From: Lenzites betulinus
Taxonomy: Eukaryota; Basidiomycota; Agaricomycetes; Polyporales; Polyporaceae
Reading direction: 5' to 3'
Assembly: GCA_022264855.1 (NCBI GenBank)
Contig: JABYQU010000008.1
Span: 620,001-684,000 of the forward strand
Length of the DNA: 64,000 nt
Shown: in pieces, positions 1 through 11,400 of the stretch
Position numbering within the stretch: the first letter of the stretch is position 1
How the letters are laid out: each line of letters opens with the position of its first letter
Notes under the pieces: model-generated
The model's database searches: none
Told to the model about the DNA's origin: nothing
What the model saw: the letters and a program-made list of their open reading frames with translations, nothing else
Translations under genes and position numbers: made by a program

Positions 1-1556
1 GCCGTAGTCCTTCGCCTCCTGCTCATCGAGCGGCTCGAGTCCAGGGTAGTTGTTGAACAGGTTTGCAACGAACGCAAGGTTCAAACGCGGGTTTCCGGCC
101 ACGAGCGCGGCGGGCGAGAGGTACTTGCGACAGCCGATCGCGTCCGCGTTCTGCAACACCTGCTCGGCGCGCTGCCGTGCATCGCGCGCTTGAAGGGGCG
201 CGAGCGAGCACTTCTCGGGGACCAACTGGTTGAGCAGCACCGTGTAGTTCTCGCCGTCAGATACGTCCCGGCTGAAGTTGTTGACCCTGCCAAACACGTA
301 TATCAGAAGAGAGCATAGCAGGCCCCAAATATCCACTTACTTCCGCTTCCAGTTGGCCTTCTTCAGGTGGTAGTTGAACCATCTGAGGAGAATCTGGTCG
401 GGTGTCAAACGCAGGAGGTCGTCGATAGTCTCGCCCTCCTCGCACAGACGGTACAGCTCCGGATGAAGTTTGATGTCGACCTGAGCCAAAAGACCGCGAC
501 GGATGACCTGCCAGATGAGACCAAGGATGAGATGCTCCCGGCCCTCCGCAAGATCTGTTGGGCCAATGTTGACAACAGAACAACCGATGGCCTTCGCGGA
601 CGTGATGACAATGTTGTTGTTCTCCGTCATCTGGAACGCATTTAGGGGCTTCTTAGCCGTTGGCTTGTTCAGGACACGAGCATCAATGGTGTCGGGGACG
701 GAGTCGTTGATGAGCTTGCACAGAATCAGCCCATCTCGACATTCGTCGAAGAGCTGCATGGTATCTGGGGGAATCGGGAGGCGGTAGCCAACGTCTGGAT
801 CTTCGGCGAGGACCTGCGCCTACATAAGCATGCGCGACACACATCTACTGTGCATGCCACTCACTCCGTTGATGTGGTTAGTGAACTCGGCGCGCTCATC
901 CTCGTTGATTGTGTGGCTAACGTTCGCGTTCGAGCCATGTACGGTGACCTTGCCTTTCTTCGAAGGAAGGAGCGCGTCCTGTGTCTTCTGAGAGCGTAGT
1001 TTCACGTTCAACTGTCATAAAGCCGGGATGTCAGCTCACGTCGCGCGTAAGGATAGTCGAGCAGCGAATCAAGAGATGAGATTGGTTGCCCTTTGAACCA
1101 CTACCGACCGCATAGACTCTCGCCTCCGACCGCTTACCACGGCCCACAACGCCTAAATCATTGTCGATTACGCGTTGGTGAACCAGTTATTTCAATGACA
1201 TCAGGGATTCATCTTCGGTATCGCTGTTGCACTTGCGGATATAACATAGCAAATATCGAAGGGACGAACATACCTCGACCCAATCCTCGAGCTCGACCTT
1301 TCCACTGGAATCCACGCTGACATGCTTCAGAACTTCTCGCGCGTTATCGTAGGATTGTCCGGAAGCCTGAATCGATTGAAGAACAGTTTGTTTGTCTACA
1401 CGACCAGGGGTGTCCGTCGATATCGCGCTGAGCGGAGATTGGTATTATTATTCCGGAACGATAACGCGGGCGGACATACTTGAAGCGGTTGATGAGGTCG
1501 AACATCTCATCCTGAGAGACCTCGGGGAACTTCTTGCGCAGCCTGAATGCGTCCAT
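1..1556 (-). CDS. SAC6: Fimbrin/plastin (actin-bundling protein), N-terminal part, runs off left edge
   Basis: Fimbrin cross-links actin filaments in cortical patches and cables. Predicted exons on the minus strand are 1480-1556, 1274-1427, 865-1011, 341-813 and 1-286 (continuing off the window), and all joins keep one frame. The start ATG at 1556 opens the typical fimbrin N-terminus (MDAFRLRKKFPEVSQDEMFD), followed by the EF-hand-like region. The 341-813 exon encodes the first calponin-homology domain, with LFDECRDGLILCKLINDSVP and, near its end, LLRWFNYHLKKANW. Exon 5 continues with VNNFSRDVSDGENYTVLLNQ. Introns are 52-54 nt except those of 153 and 262 nt before and after exon 3. The acceptor of exon 4 is placed at the second AG (exon starts at 813) because that gives the family sequence NGVLAEDPDVG. 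The third and fourth CH domains lie outside the window. Identification is secure; the intron next to exon 2 is the least certain join. Confidence 0.93.
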
Positions 1557-1949
1557 GGTTGTGCAGAGCGAGCGAAGATGAAAGCAAAAAGAGAGATGAG
1601 TTGTGGTGGGGGCCGCGGCACATGCCCGCTGACGTCTTTGCCGGATTTATCCATTCGCAGGTTCGTAATCGCCCACCACCGCCTCGCTGCTCGCGCTGTT
1701 CAACCGCTGCATTTGCACAGTCGCACAGCCCTCTCTGTCAGACACTACTGCGCAGCGTACACTTGGCTTACTCTCTTTCTGCCTGGCTATATGCTTCGGA
1801 ACTACGCCGCCGTGCGGCGAACTGCGCGCGGAAGCTGCCCAGTGAGTCCTTTAAGTATTGGCCCCGTGCCAAGGAATACATATGTACATCCAAGTAGCAG
1901 GCGCATCTACTGCGCCTGGGCCACACACGAGGTCCCTGACTGAACGCTA
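1557..1949. other. Upstream region of the fimbrin gene
   Basis: About 390 bp between the fimbrin start and the transposon duplication. I see no coding signal in it. It should hold the fimbrin promoter, now cut off from sequence further upstream by the 6.5-kb insertion. Confidence 0.4.
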
Positions 1950-1958
1950 CGTACTCAC
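1950..1958. repeat. Target-site duplication, left copy (9 bp)
   Basis: The sequence CGTACTCAC directly precedes the left inverted repeat, whose first bases are CAGGCTCC. The identical nonamer directly follows the right inverted repeat at 8429-8437. On the minus strand it reads GTGAGTACG, which looks like a fungal 5' splice site. Confidence 0.85.
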
Positions 1959-2273
1959 CAGGCTCCTAAAACCATCCGTCGTTGGTGAGTTCACGTTCCC
2001 GCATCCGAGCGGAGGGGTTTATGTAGATTACTATATACGGCATGTTTTAAAATGAAATATAAGCGCCATTAGTCATATGTTCTGCGGAGGGTTGCCTATT
2101 ATATCAGTAGTAAGGGAAGTGTACTCACCAAGACGGCTGGCCTTTTTGTCCCTCCGGGGATACGCCGAGAACATACGCGAGGTGAGGCGCCCAAGAAATA
2201 CCGCAGAGGCGCTCAGAATTAATCCATTGTCGCTTGCGGTCGCGTATGCGCGTAATAATATTCTGTGCACAGC
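1959..2273 (+). repeat. Left terminal inverted repeat of the transposon
   Basis: It begins CAGGCTCCTAAAACC and matches the reverse complement of 8115-8428. The inner 153 bp (2121-2273) are identical to the other end by eye. The outer part carries scattered mismatches and a 1-bp length difference. The repeat stops about 190 bp before the start codon of the DUF6589-like gene and so probably contains its promoter. Confidence 0.9.
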
Positions 2274-2463
2274 CGTGGGGGTGTTGTTGACAGGTTTGCG
2301 TTGAGGCGGCACACCACGCAGAGCTTTATGTGTGTTATGAGGCCTCGCCCTATCATATGCTTTCAGAATAGAAGATGGAGGCTTCTAATCCATATGGCGT
2401 GCTTCGAATTGCAACCATGCGAGCAACGGTTTCAGCCTCAGAGCACTACTAGTAGTCGGTGCC

Positions 2464-5406
2464 ATGATCATACCCGCCGCTCAACTTAATTCACTATGCC
2501 AGACTCTAAACCTGCGTGATGCCACTGTGGCTGATCTAGTTATGTCTTTACTTGCCGTGGATCCTGCCCCCGTCGCCGCCCATACCTCAGCACTCGGTAA
2601 CCCGGTCGCAATATTGAATGTCCTCGATCAGCATGCATCTACTCAGTTGTGCACACGAACTTGGGCCTGTCACCTTGTCACCGAGCTCTGCCGAAGTGAG
2701 ATCGTGTCTCTAACGAGCCCGGAAGCAGAGCTACAGTTCAAGGCCAAGTCTGCTACCGCCGCACAGCTTGAGGCGTTTGACATGGGAAACCTTGCAAAAC
2801 AAGTCCGCGCCACAGCTCCGACACTATGGTCAATCCTCCGTACCCTCCTTGACGCCGACTCCGAGAAGCACACACAGAGGCGGAAGAAATACAGGGCGAT
2901 ACGGAAGAAAAAACGCGCTGAGCGAGCCCCGAGACAGCCCCCCGACGAAACGAGTGTCACGCAAGCTCAGATGATGGACATCGACGCTCCCCCGGGGGCC
3001 ACCCCTTCCGGATCTATGACTGATCAGACAATAGAGTGTACACCTGACGCCGATGAAGCCTTGTACTGGGGAGAGGACGCAAGGGGAGTGGACACGGACC
3101 CCATAACACAGGCGACCGCGCCGATGGCACCGATGGCGAGCGCTGATGGAGATGATGAAGACGAGGACCTCTACTGGACAGACATGGACTTCCAGGCGTT
3201 GGACATGGAGGAAGATCTGCTGGTGGAAGGGGTAGACGATGAGGACATGGAGCTGATGGAGACAGAACGATGGGATAAGATCCTTACCTTAGTGAGTACT
3301 ACTGGGCTTGCCGCTCTATTGACGGCGGACATTGATCTGATTTGCTGACATGTTGTTCAAGAAGTCGGTTGTCATAGCGAGCATGCTAGCGCAGAGTACC
3401 AATCAGCGATGCAACGCCTTTCAAAGCACCGTCGGAGTATACCTCCATGCTTGCCGGGCATCCGAGTCCGTTGTCGAGCTCTTGTCACGGATCGGAGTGT
3501 CGATCTCCAGATCGGCCATTGACAGCAGTATAATAAGCCTGTCAAACGAGTCACACATCAGCATGGAACGACTGGGGACAACTTTGCGGGCGGGGTATGC
3601 GTATGACAACTTCGATCAGGAGGATAAGCATGTCGTGCCTACCACTGAGAAGCCCGGCGGCAACCTCCTCCACCTCACCTCTGGGACAATCCTACGGCTT
3701 GATCACGATGTAACCTTGGACGATCTGCGATGCTCGAATGCCCTTTGGGAGAAATCGCGAGTCAATCCGGAGAACCGTGGGGAGACGCATGCGCCAGCTA
3801 GTTGGACCGACCTCATGAGCATCTATCCGGACGAGCTTGACAGCTCTAACCTCACTCGCCGCAACCGCTTTGACCGCTGGAAACTCATATATGATCTTGT
3901 GCATCACGGGCCAGCGTACTTCCATCGCTTCAGCACCGATCTTGGAGAGCCTGAGGTAGTCGAGCAGATCCCTATTGTGAAGTCGCAGCAGGTCCCTGTT
4001 GAAGGGATGGACATCAATCAGTCTACAGTACAAGGAAATGCGGACGCACTCGAGGCTTTATTCCGTCAGGGAGGAGTCGGAGATGTCGCGGAAACCCCGG
4101 GTGTCACACCGCTTGGAGACCATGTTGTGCTAGTTCACGGAGATCTGGCAACATGCGAGCGCGTTCAGAGTCTACAGGAGTCCCGCTCGGTCGAGAATAC
4201 ACCATGGCGTCGCCTCCAACATGTCGTCTTTGTCCTTGGCCTGTTTCATCTGAAAATGGCGTGCGCGGACGCAATCTGGAAGATCTTTATCAAACCGAAG
4301 TCAGCACACGAAGATCCGACCAGTCTGATGTCTTACGTGGGAGAGATACGGCCGAAGGAGACGGGAAAGATCGGGAGCAAGCCTGGCTTCCGACGGATGC
4401 ATGAAGTCATCCAGCACGTCGGAATTGCATCACGACTTGATTGCTGGAGGGTGGGAGTGGCCCAGGCGTGCAAAATCGATAGCCTCGAGCGGTGGGCAGC
4501 TACTGAACCGTCCTGGGACGACATCGTTTCGTTAGCAACTCAGCTTGTCCGGACGTTTGTGGACGACACAAGCATTTCCCGGCTCCGCTCTCAGGCACGC
4601 CGTGATCAGCAATGGGAGAACACGCTCTTACGGGAGAAGTACTTCCTGCTGTATGAAGAGTTATCATATGCTATGAACGCCGGTGACATAGGGCGGGTCG
4701 AGGCGTGCTTCATGCCCTGGGTGTTTATCTTCCGCGGCTGCGGCAAGCATAAATATGCGACACAGATGATCTGGTTCTTGCATAACGTGCATCGAGTATA
4801 TCCTCCCGGCCTGAAGTAAGCATTGCTACACCTATTGTATATTATAGAAGACTTATCTGATGAAATCCAGGCGTGCCATTCGCATGAACATCCTCTGTAA
4901 TCCTACGGGAAAGAAGCATCATTTCCGAGCGATTGATTGGTGGGTGGAGCATAATAATCTGTATATCAAAGTGAGTGCTCGTACTAGGCGTTATAACACT
5001 CCTATACCACGACTTACTGACAATCATTGAACCGTAGCGGATCTACGGTGGAGCGTTCTCGAACCGCACCAAGAGACGGATTTTGAAGCAGGCCGCACTC
5101 GTTGAAGTCTACAAGAATATACGCATCAGCTTCGAAGAAATATTCGCATTAGATCACCGCACGTACAAGCACGCTGCTCCGAGGTTGGAGAGGACATTGA
5201 GGAAGCTGTGTGAGTATATGAAAGATGCGAACGCACATGTCATCATGCCGAATCGAAGCTCCTCGCATGTAATACCTGACGCGATGGAGGCGGGGGTTAT
5301 CAAACTTATGGCAATTAGTATGGGTGTAGACAGCCCTGGGGATCCTGATGATGCGGGAGATGGCGATGCGGAGGTAAATAGTAATGAAGGAGACCTAGAT
5401 GTGTGA
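2464..5406 (+). CDS. DUF6589-like protein, candidate DDE transposase of the element
   Basis: Predicted exons are 2464-3291, 3362-4815, 4871-4970 and 5038-5406, joining to a 916-residue protein. Introns are 55-70 nt with good donors; the first has a TGCTGAC branch site. The N-terminal 276 residues hold a basic patch (RRKKYRAIRKKKRAERAPR) and a long acidic stretch rich in D and E, and look disordered. From about residue 350 the protein has features I know from fungal DUF6589 proteins: AYDNFDQ (about 357-363), VHGDLATC (about 535-542), and near the end RAIDWWVEHNNLYIK followed across an intron by RIYGGAFSNRTKRR. Aspartates at about 358 and 537 and glutamate at about 787 make a plausible RNase-H-type D-D-E triad. 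That is my inference; no catalytic role is established from this sequence. It converges on the helicase gene, with 18 bp between the stop codons. Family confidence is high, transposase function moderate. Confidence 0.85.
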
Positions 5407-5424
5407 CGGGATATACTACTAATA

Positions 5425-8142
5425 CTATGCATTATGTCTATAATACTCAAACTGAACCTGGACCTCATGCAGGGGTGGCATCGACGCACTTGCTGCGGAA
5501 TTTGGGGCGACGTTCTCGTTTCGCGCTTCATTTCCTCCTCCAGCGCGGGCAGGACACCCACGATTGGATCCTAAAATCTGATTAGTTTCCGAACGAGTGA
5601 GACGAAGATAAACTTACGTATATGGCCCAGCTGGCCGCATGCGCTACAGGTTGCCTGCTTGCGCTTCCGTGCAGGTGGGTTTTGCTCCGGCTGCTCCGGC
5701 TGCCCGTCCGTGTTTTCGGAGCCTCTGGAAGCAAGGATGTTTACAGGCGGGATAGGTGGGATAGGTATAGGTGGCGGCGGCGGTGGTGGTGGTGGTGGGA
5801 AGTGGTCATGGATGAGGGCGAGGAGGGTGTCACCGTGGAGGTTGAAGAAGCTGGCCTGCCATACAATCTCTCGCCTGAGGTGCTCCAGCGTGGGCAACTT
5901 GCCGGCCTGAGCGCAGTCGATGATCCGTTCGAGGGAGGTGAGAGGGAGGAAGATGTTACCCCCAAAGTTTCGTGCCGCAGCCGCACCAAAGACTTGGGCG
6001 GTGCGCTCGTCCCGCCAACTGAAAAGCGCGTCGCGGAGGGCGGCAGTTGGGCGTGTGGCTTCATAAGGTTTAATCGCCGACTTTTTCATCTTGCGTGAAG
6101 CGCTAGCGGTCGAATCCAAGAGCAGAAAGATAGCCTCGAAGGCCGCTGGTTGGCACAAGTCGCAGCAGACGGTGGAGGGCTTTGGGGAGCAGCGAGCGCA
6201 GCCAACAGCCGTGGATGTGTTGCACTGAATGTGGTCGTACGCTAGGAGGCAATAGGAAGACTATCAGAATAAGGCGTTGACTGTATATGGGAACTGAATA
6301 CGTACTCCGCTTGTCGTTTGAGTAGTAAAGTGTCAGAGGTTTCCGTCGACAACCCAAGCCTCGCCGCTGTGCATTTATTAAATCGTCGAGTGCAGGTTCA
6401 ATCACCTTGCTTCGAGAAGCACGTGGGGCACGCGGGCGGGTGTCTGTATTGGCGCTTTGTCCGTACAGGGAACGACGGTCCTCATCTGACATCATGCCAT
6501 GTGCGTCTCCCGGCTGAGTCTCTTCAACAACCACCACCGCATCCTCTACGGCCCCCCCCTGCACACCATCTACCTGTCCAGCATTGGCAACACTACCTGT
6601 ATCATCCACCTGAGTCTCTCCGTCGACGATCTCGTCCCCCATTGCAACATCGGGATCCTCGTCTCTACCGCTTGCTTCCTCATCGGCCCGCAAGCCTTGC
6701 CCTGCTTGTTCTGACGTGTTGGAAGGATGGATATCGGGGCGATGGGGCCGTTTGGATGGTGAGTTCTGCACTGTTGTACGTTTTCTCTTTCGAGATTGCT
6801 GCTGCTTGCGCTTCTCGGCGCGTGTCGCCTTCAACTCTCGTTCCTCGTCGAAGTAGTCCTTTTCTGCGAGAAGGATCGCGAACGCGAATGCGCCTGCCGC
6901 GCGTGCTGCTCGTCCGAAGCGCTGCCAGAGAGCGTTGGTAGTTGAGGGGACCTTCCACTGCACGATGAGCTGAATGTCCGGAAGGTCGAGGCCCTGTAGT
7001 CATGTTAAATATACACATGCAGAATTAACATAATACTCACCATTCCGAAAGAGTCGGTCACACAGAGACCATAAGTCTCGTTATCCTTGAATAGATCACA
7101 TTCTTCCTCTCGGTACTGCGGTGTCATGATCGAATGGAAATACCGAATCTTCTTGCTGAGGGCAGCAGGTAGACGACTTCTCAGGTATGCCGCCGCTGCC
7201 TCTGACTCCTTTGTGCTCTCAAAGAAGACAAGGAATTTGGGTGGGGGGACATCGCCTTCACGGAACGCCTCCGGGATGAGAAAGTCAAGGTCCTTGAAGG
7301 ACGAGGCTGCATGCTGCATCCGGTGCACGGTAATCCCTATCTCAGGACGGTCATTTGATCTCAGTATATACTCGGTATGTCCCTTCCGCAGGTGCATGGC
7401 GTCCTTAACCTCACGGAGAACAACGACAGGCATGGTCGCAGATGGCATATAGAAAGGGATCGTTCCGGAGATGATGCGGCGGAGGTCTCCGAGGGATTTG
7501 TACTCCTCACGGAAACCTGCCCACTGTGTGATGCAGTGTGCTTCGTCGAATACGATGTAAAGGATCTTCGCTGCGAAAGCTGGCTTCTCCCAAAGTTTTG
7601 CACATAGGCCATCCTCTTGCATGATGATTTCCGGGCCCAGTACGAGAACTTGATAGCGCCCGGCTTCGATGTCCTGTGTGAACATGATCAATCTTTTTAG
7701 TTTAAGGTACCACATTGAATATTCGAGTACTTACGTCGAATGTCCTCTTGTTTGCATTATGAGCATCCACCGCCACCGCACTCACTCCCGCCTCCGCAAG
7801 GATGTCGGTGTTCTGTTTCCCGAGCAGATTCAGTGGTGTGACCACTATGGCAATCTTGTCCTCTCCATCTTCAATAGCCATAAGCAGCGGGATCCAGAAG
7901 GACAACGTCTTGCCGGAACCGGTGGCAGCGACGGCCACAACATCATTCTGTCTCTCTCTGATTGCACGGGCGACGCGAATCTGAAAAAGACAAGGGCGCT
8001 TGCCGAATCTCTTCTCGACAAGCCCGCGTATGCGCTCAGTGGACCATCTAGGAAGAGAAGGCATGCACAAGCTCAGACGTCTGATGGAGATAGAGCTTTG
8101 CGAGATGCGCTCAAGCTGTGCACAGAATATTATTACGCGCAT
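5425..8142 (-). CDS. RecQ-like superfamily II helicase with C-terminal zinc knuckle, carried by the transposon
   Basis: Predicted exons are 7735-8142 (or from ATG 8064), 7041-7673, 6306-6993, 5618-6241 and 5425-5570, all in one frame: 832 residues from 8142 or 806 from 8064. I prefer 8064 because 8142 lies inside the inverted repeat. Numbering from 8064, the helicase motifs are complete: Walker A AATGSGKT (46-53), VVTPLNLL, DEAH (153-156), SAT, LVFFES, and motif VI QRFGRAAR (345-352). A long charged linker follows. After it come a cysteine-rich segment (about 551-580, including CARCSPKPSTVCCDLC), a run of ten prolines, and a CCHC-type knuckle (about 749-764, CSACGQLGHIRSNRGC) split by the last intron. 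Such helicases would unwind DNA during or after excision. Neighbour and inverted-repeat context tie it to the element and argue against a role as a cellular repair RecQ. Function in transposition is inferred. Confidence 0.88.
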
Positions 8143-8428
8143 ACGCGACCGCAAGCGACAATGGATTAATTCTGAGCGCCTCTGCGGTATTTCTTGGGCG
8201 CCTCACCTCGCGTATGTTCTCGGCGTATCCCCGGAGGGACAAAAAGGCCAGCCGTCTTGGTGAGTACTCTTCCACTACTACTGATATAATAGGCAATCCT
8301 CCGCGCAACATATGACTAATGGCGCTTATAATATTTTCTGACATACCATATGCGGTAATCTACATAAACCCCCTCTCCTCGGATGTTGGAACGAGAACTC
8401 ACCAACGACGGATGGTTTTAGGAGCCTG
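8115..8428 (-). repeat. Right terminal inverted repeat of the transposon
   Basis: Reverse complement of 1959-2273, ending GGAGCCTG next to the 9-bp duplication. Its inner 153 bp (8115-8267) are identical to the left copy. An ATG at 8142, in frame with the helicase, lies inside the repeat, so the repeat probably supplies promoter and leader for that gene. Confidence 0.9.
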
Positions 8429-8437
8429 CGTACTCAC
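8429..8437. repeat. Target-site duplication, right copy (9 bp)
   Basis: CGTACTCAC, identical to 1950-1958, directly outside the right inverted repeat. Removing the element and one copy gives the presumed empty site. Confidence 0.85.
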
Positions 8438-11400
8438 ATGCCTCAGAGGACGCGTCGTATATGACTCAACAGAACTGAAGTGGAACGTCGAAGCGTCGCG
8501 CAGCCATAGCAACAAGGCTTGGCGCTGTGCACGTTCAACTCTGCCACTCACTATACGGATGCCCTCTCTGGTTCATAACCGAAAGACACCGATACCCGTT
8601 AGCAGAGCGACATGCGTATACTCAGTCTTCCAGCGGGTGACCAAGGTACGCGTGTTTTCTCACTGGTGCCAAGTCGTACACCCCGCGCAGCGGGTACGAC
8701 TTTGACAGCTGTATCTGGTAAGACTTAGACTTGTACCGGTGGTGGGTTTCTCATGTTATGATTTTTGAGGCGACTGCCAACGCGATATTCTCGGGGGAGC
8801 GCCCCGAGGGCGGATGAGTTATGTCTTATGGGTATGGACGTCTCTGCCCGACACTTGAAACTGCTTGTGAGAGTCTTCTAACACATCGGACAAGTTCTAA
8901 CGTCAGCACTAGGACATAGCCTGTGCCTGTGGTCACGGAGCACAGCGTCCCGTCAATTTTCGCGCTAGCGATAGCAAGCATGCGCATGACCTCTACTTCT
9001 ACGCAGACTCTCGTGAGTCTCATTCACAGTACTACGCGAACACACATACTTGATCTCTCGGGGCTAGCTGAGCCTTTAGCCTCGATGCCTTTAGACGGTC
9101 GTATTCACACTACCAAGATTGGGGGGCGAGCGGTGACGGGACACAAATGCCTCTCTTCGCTCATGCGCTAACCCAATTCTCTTAATTCTAGGCTCTGGGA
9201 TTCCTCGATCTCCTCCCTTGGGGGCGGGGTCTATCAGGGTCTATCGCGGAGAAATGCCCATGTATGGACGTGTCGTCCCGAACGTGGACCCCCCCACTTG
9301 CTAAGTGCGGCGCTGCCTCCGTCCCGCGTACCGGTCTCAGTCTTTCAGTCTATTCCCCGACTGCCCCTTGGACCCCTTTTCGGCCCTGAATCCCTAAAGC
9401 CTAGACTGCGAGGCCCGCGTGGTGCGTCGTGTACCCCCGCGCAACGCCTTCGACGCGTGTCTTTTGCGCCTGTTTGATCTTGTCGACGGCAAATAGGAGA
9501 CCATTCTGACAGCCGAAGCGTGCGCCTTCTACGGACCGGTCCACCTACCCTTCACCGACGCGGGGCTCCCGCGGTTCTACTGCCAACGTTAACTCTGAAA
9601 AGACTTGGAACGGATGTCCTCCGGGCGCTCCGACGGGCAACTTCTCGTGCTTCTCCCTAGTATGCCGCTGCGGGCTCCGCCTCCGAACCGCCTGAACTGG
9701 TGATCACTTGTCTGGCTGGGCGTGCAATGTCTCTCATTGGCCTGTGTTCGCCGTGCACCTGGTGATTCTCTGCAATCAGCTCCTCGCTATCTCGTGCCCG
9801 CAGCTCACATCGTCGCGCATTTTGTCGAATCGCTCCCCATTCGCTCAAGCTAAGTGTGTTTCCTTCTCTGCTGCTCCCTTATCGCTGCGGCATTACGTCT
9901 CGAAGGAGACGCGCGCGAACCACCCAATATGTCTTTCTCCAGCTAGCCATCCCCGGGATTCTCGCCGACCTTCGTCAATGTCCAGCACGCCTTCCAATTC
10001 CAAGGCCGCTTGCCCGCCCGAACACTCCATGGAACTCCATGGAAGTGGACGCAACCCCGGACTCGCACGGGAAGCCCAGCACCGGAACACCCTCACGTGC
10101 GCACACGCGCGCGCACACCCATCGATGCGGACAATTGCAGCAGCACGCACGCACGCACGCAGGAGGGGAAGATAGCCGTGGTTGATCCAGGCCCGTCTCC
10201 CGCCCCGGCTGCCTAATGGCGCCAGCGACGATCCCACTCCGCGCAGGGCATCCGTGACGCGTGCAGCGGACGTAAATGCGCGCCGCGCAAGGCAGGCGCG
10301 GGCCAGCAGCCGGGACCGTCAAGTCAGAGGGCCCGTCCGGGGGCGGTTCGCGCGCGTCCGCAGGTAGAGAAGGAGCTTGTTTGAACTGCAATCACCGATC
10401 ACCTTCTCATACAGATTCTATCAGATGCGTGCGCGCCAGGCCCGGGGCGAGTGACTGTGTGCTGGGTGTGCGCACCAGTGCGGGTTGGGCCCCGATCGAC
10501 GACGTCCGGGTCCCGCGGCGCCGTATGCACTACGGGGCGGTCTAGGCTGTGCGCACGACCGACCCCAATTCCGGATGATGTTGCATTTCGGATGTCGAGG
10601 CGGTCACTGGTCAATGGGGCGTTGCATTGCCCGCGGAGTGCAGTCGCCTCCGTAAGAGAGAGCGAAGCCCTGGCAGGACGTTGTCATAGTAGGTTGTGTA
10701 CGGTCACGTGGTGGTGTCGAGGTAGCAACGACGACGTCGACGCGCTGGATACGCCTCTTGCGCTCGTCCTCACGCCTGCTTGCGCTCTTCCTGGCGTGTC
10801 GAGACTGCGGGGAGACATTGTCACCCCAGGCTGCATTGACTCCGGTCCAGAGGCCGGCCTCTTCTGCTGGAACGGTGGTCAGCAGGCGAGGCAGCCTCCG
10901 ATCGGCTGGAGAGCAGTTTCCCATTAGAATAATTAGTATTTACGCATTGCAGATACCCGCGCGCGTGCATTCGCGCGCGGCTGCGCTTCTTCGTATCTGA
11001 GGTATGTCACTCTGTGGTCCTTCGCGAGTCATGCCACACCGACATTGACCACTCCGCCAGAGCGTCCGCCCATCGATAGGGATAGAGTTCTGTCCCGTGG
11101 CACGGGGCTGACGACGAGGACCCGCGGTGTGCTCACACGGCGCAGGCCACTCAATGCGCCCTCCATTCCGCCCGCACCCCCCGTCGTCTGCGCCTGGGCC
11201 GTCACAAGACCACGCTCCAATCTTGCGCGCGCGATTGCGATTGCGGGCGCGCCTCGGTGCGGCTGGTGGCGCCATCCGGCGTAAATCTATCACTTGATGC
11301 TTCGCGGCAGCGCGGGGCGTCGGTGGACGTGACTGGGGCGGGGAGGGCGCGGCGGGCAGGACGGCGGCCTGTGTGCACAGAGCGTGCTGCAGTGCTTGGT

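Larger units (their letters stand above)
1959..8428. mobile_element. Complete two-gene DNA transposon: DUF6589-like protein plus RecQ-like helicase
   Basis: A 6470-bp element bounded by inverted repeats of 315 bp (1959-2273) and 314 bp (8115-8428) and by a 9-bp direct repeat. Inside are two convergent multi-exon genes filling nearly all the space: a DUF6589-like protein on the plus strand (2464-5406) and a RecQ-like helicase on the minus strand (5425-8142). Both frames are open across all predicted splices, and the key helicase residues are present, so the copy looks intact. Fungal DNA transposons that carry a superfamily II helicase are known; from memory the helicase-bearing branch of the Academ superfamily is the nearest class. 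Canonical Academ elements are reported with shorter (3-4 bp) duplications than the 9 bp seen here. I therefore name the architecture and leave the superfamily open. Confidence 0.9.

Noticed and set aside
2077..2312. Short open frames seen at 2077-2304 and, inverted, at 8111-8344
   Set aside because: They arise only because the inverted repeats happen to be open. They match each other as repeats and do not behave as protein genes.
6103..6963. Treating the charged linker frame as an independent gene
   Set aside because: It has no ATG at its start and continues the helicase frame directly after an intron, with motif VI in the same exon.
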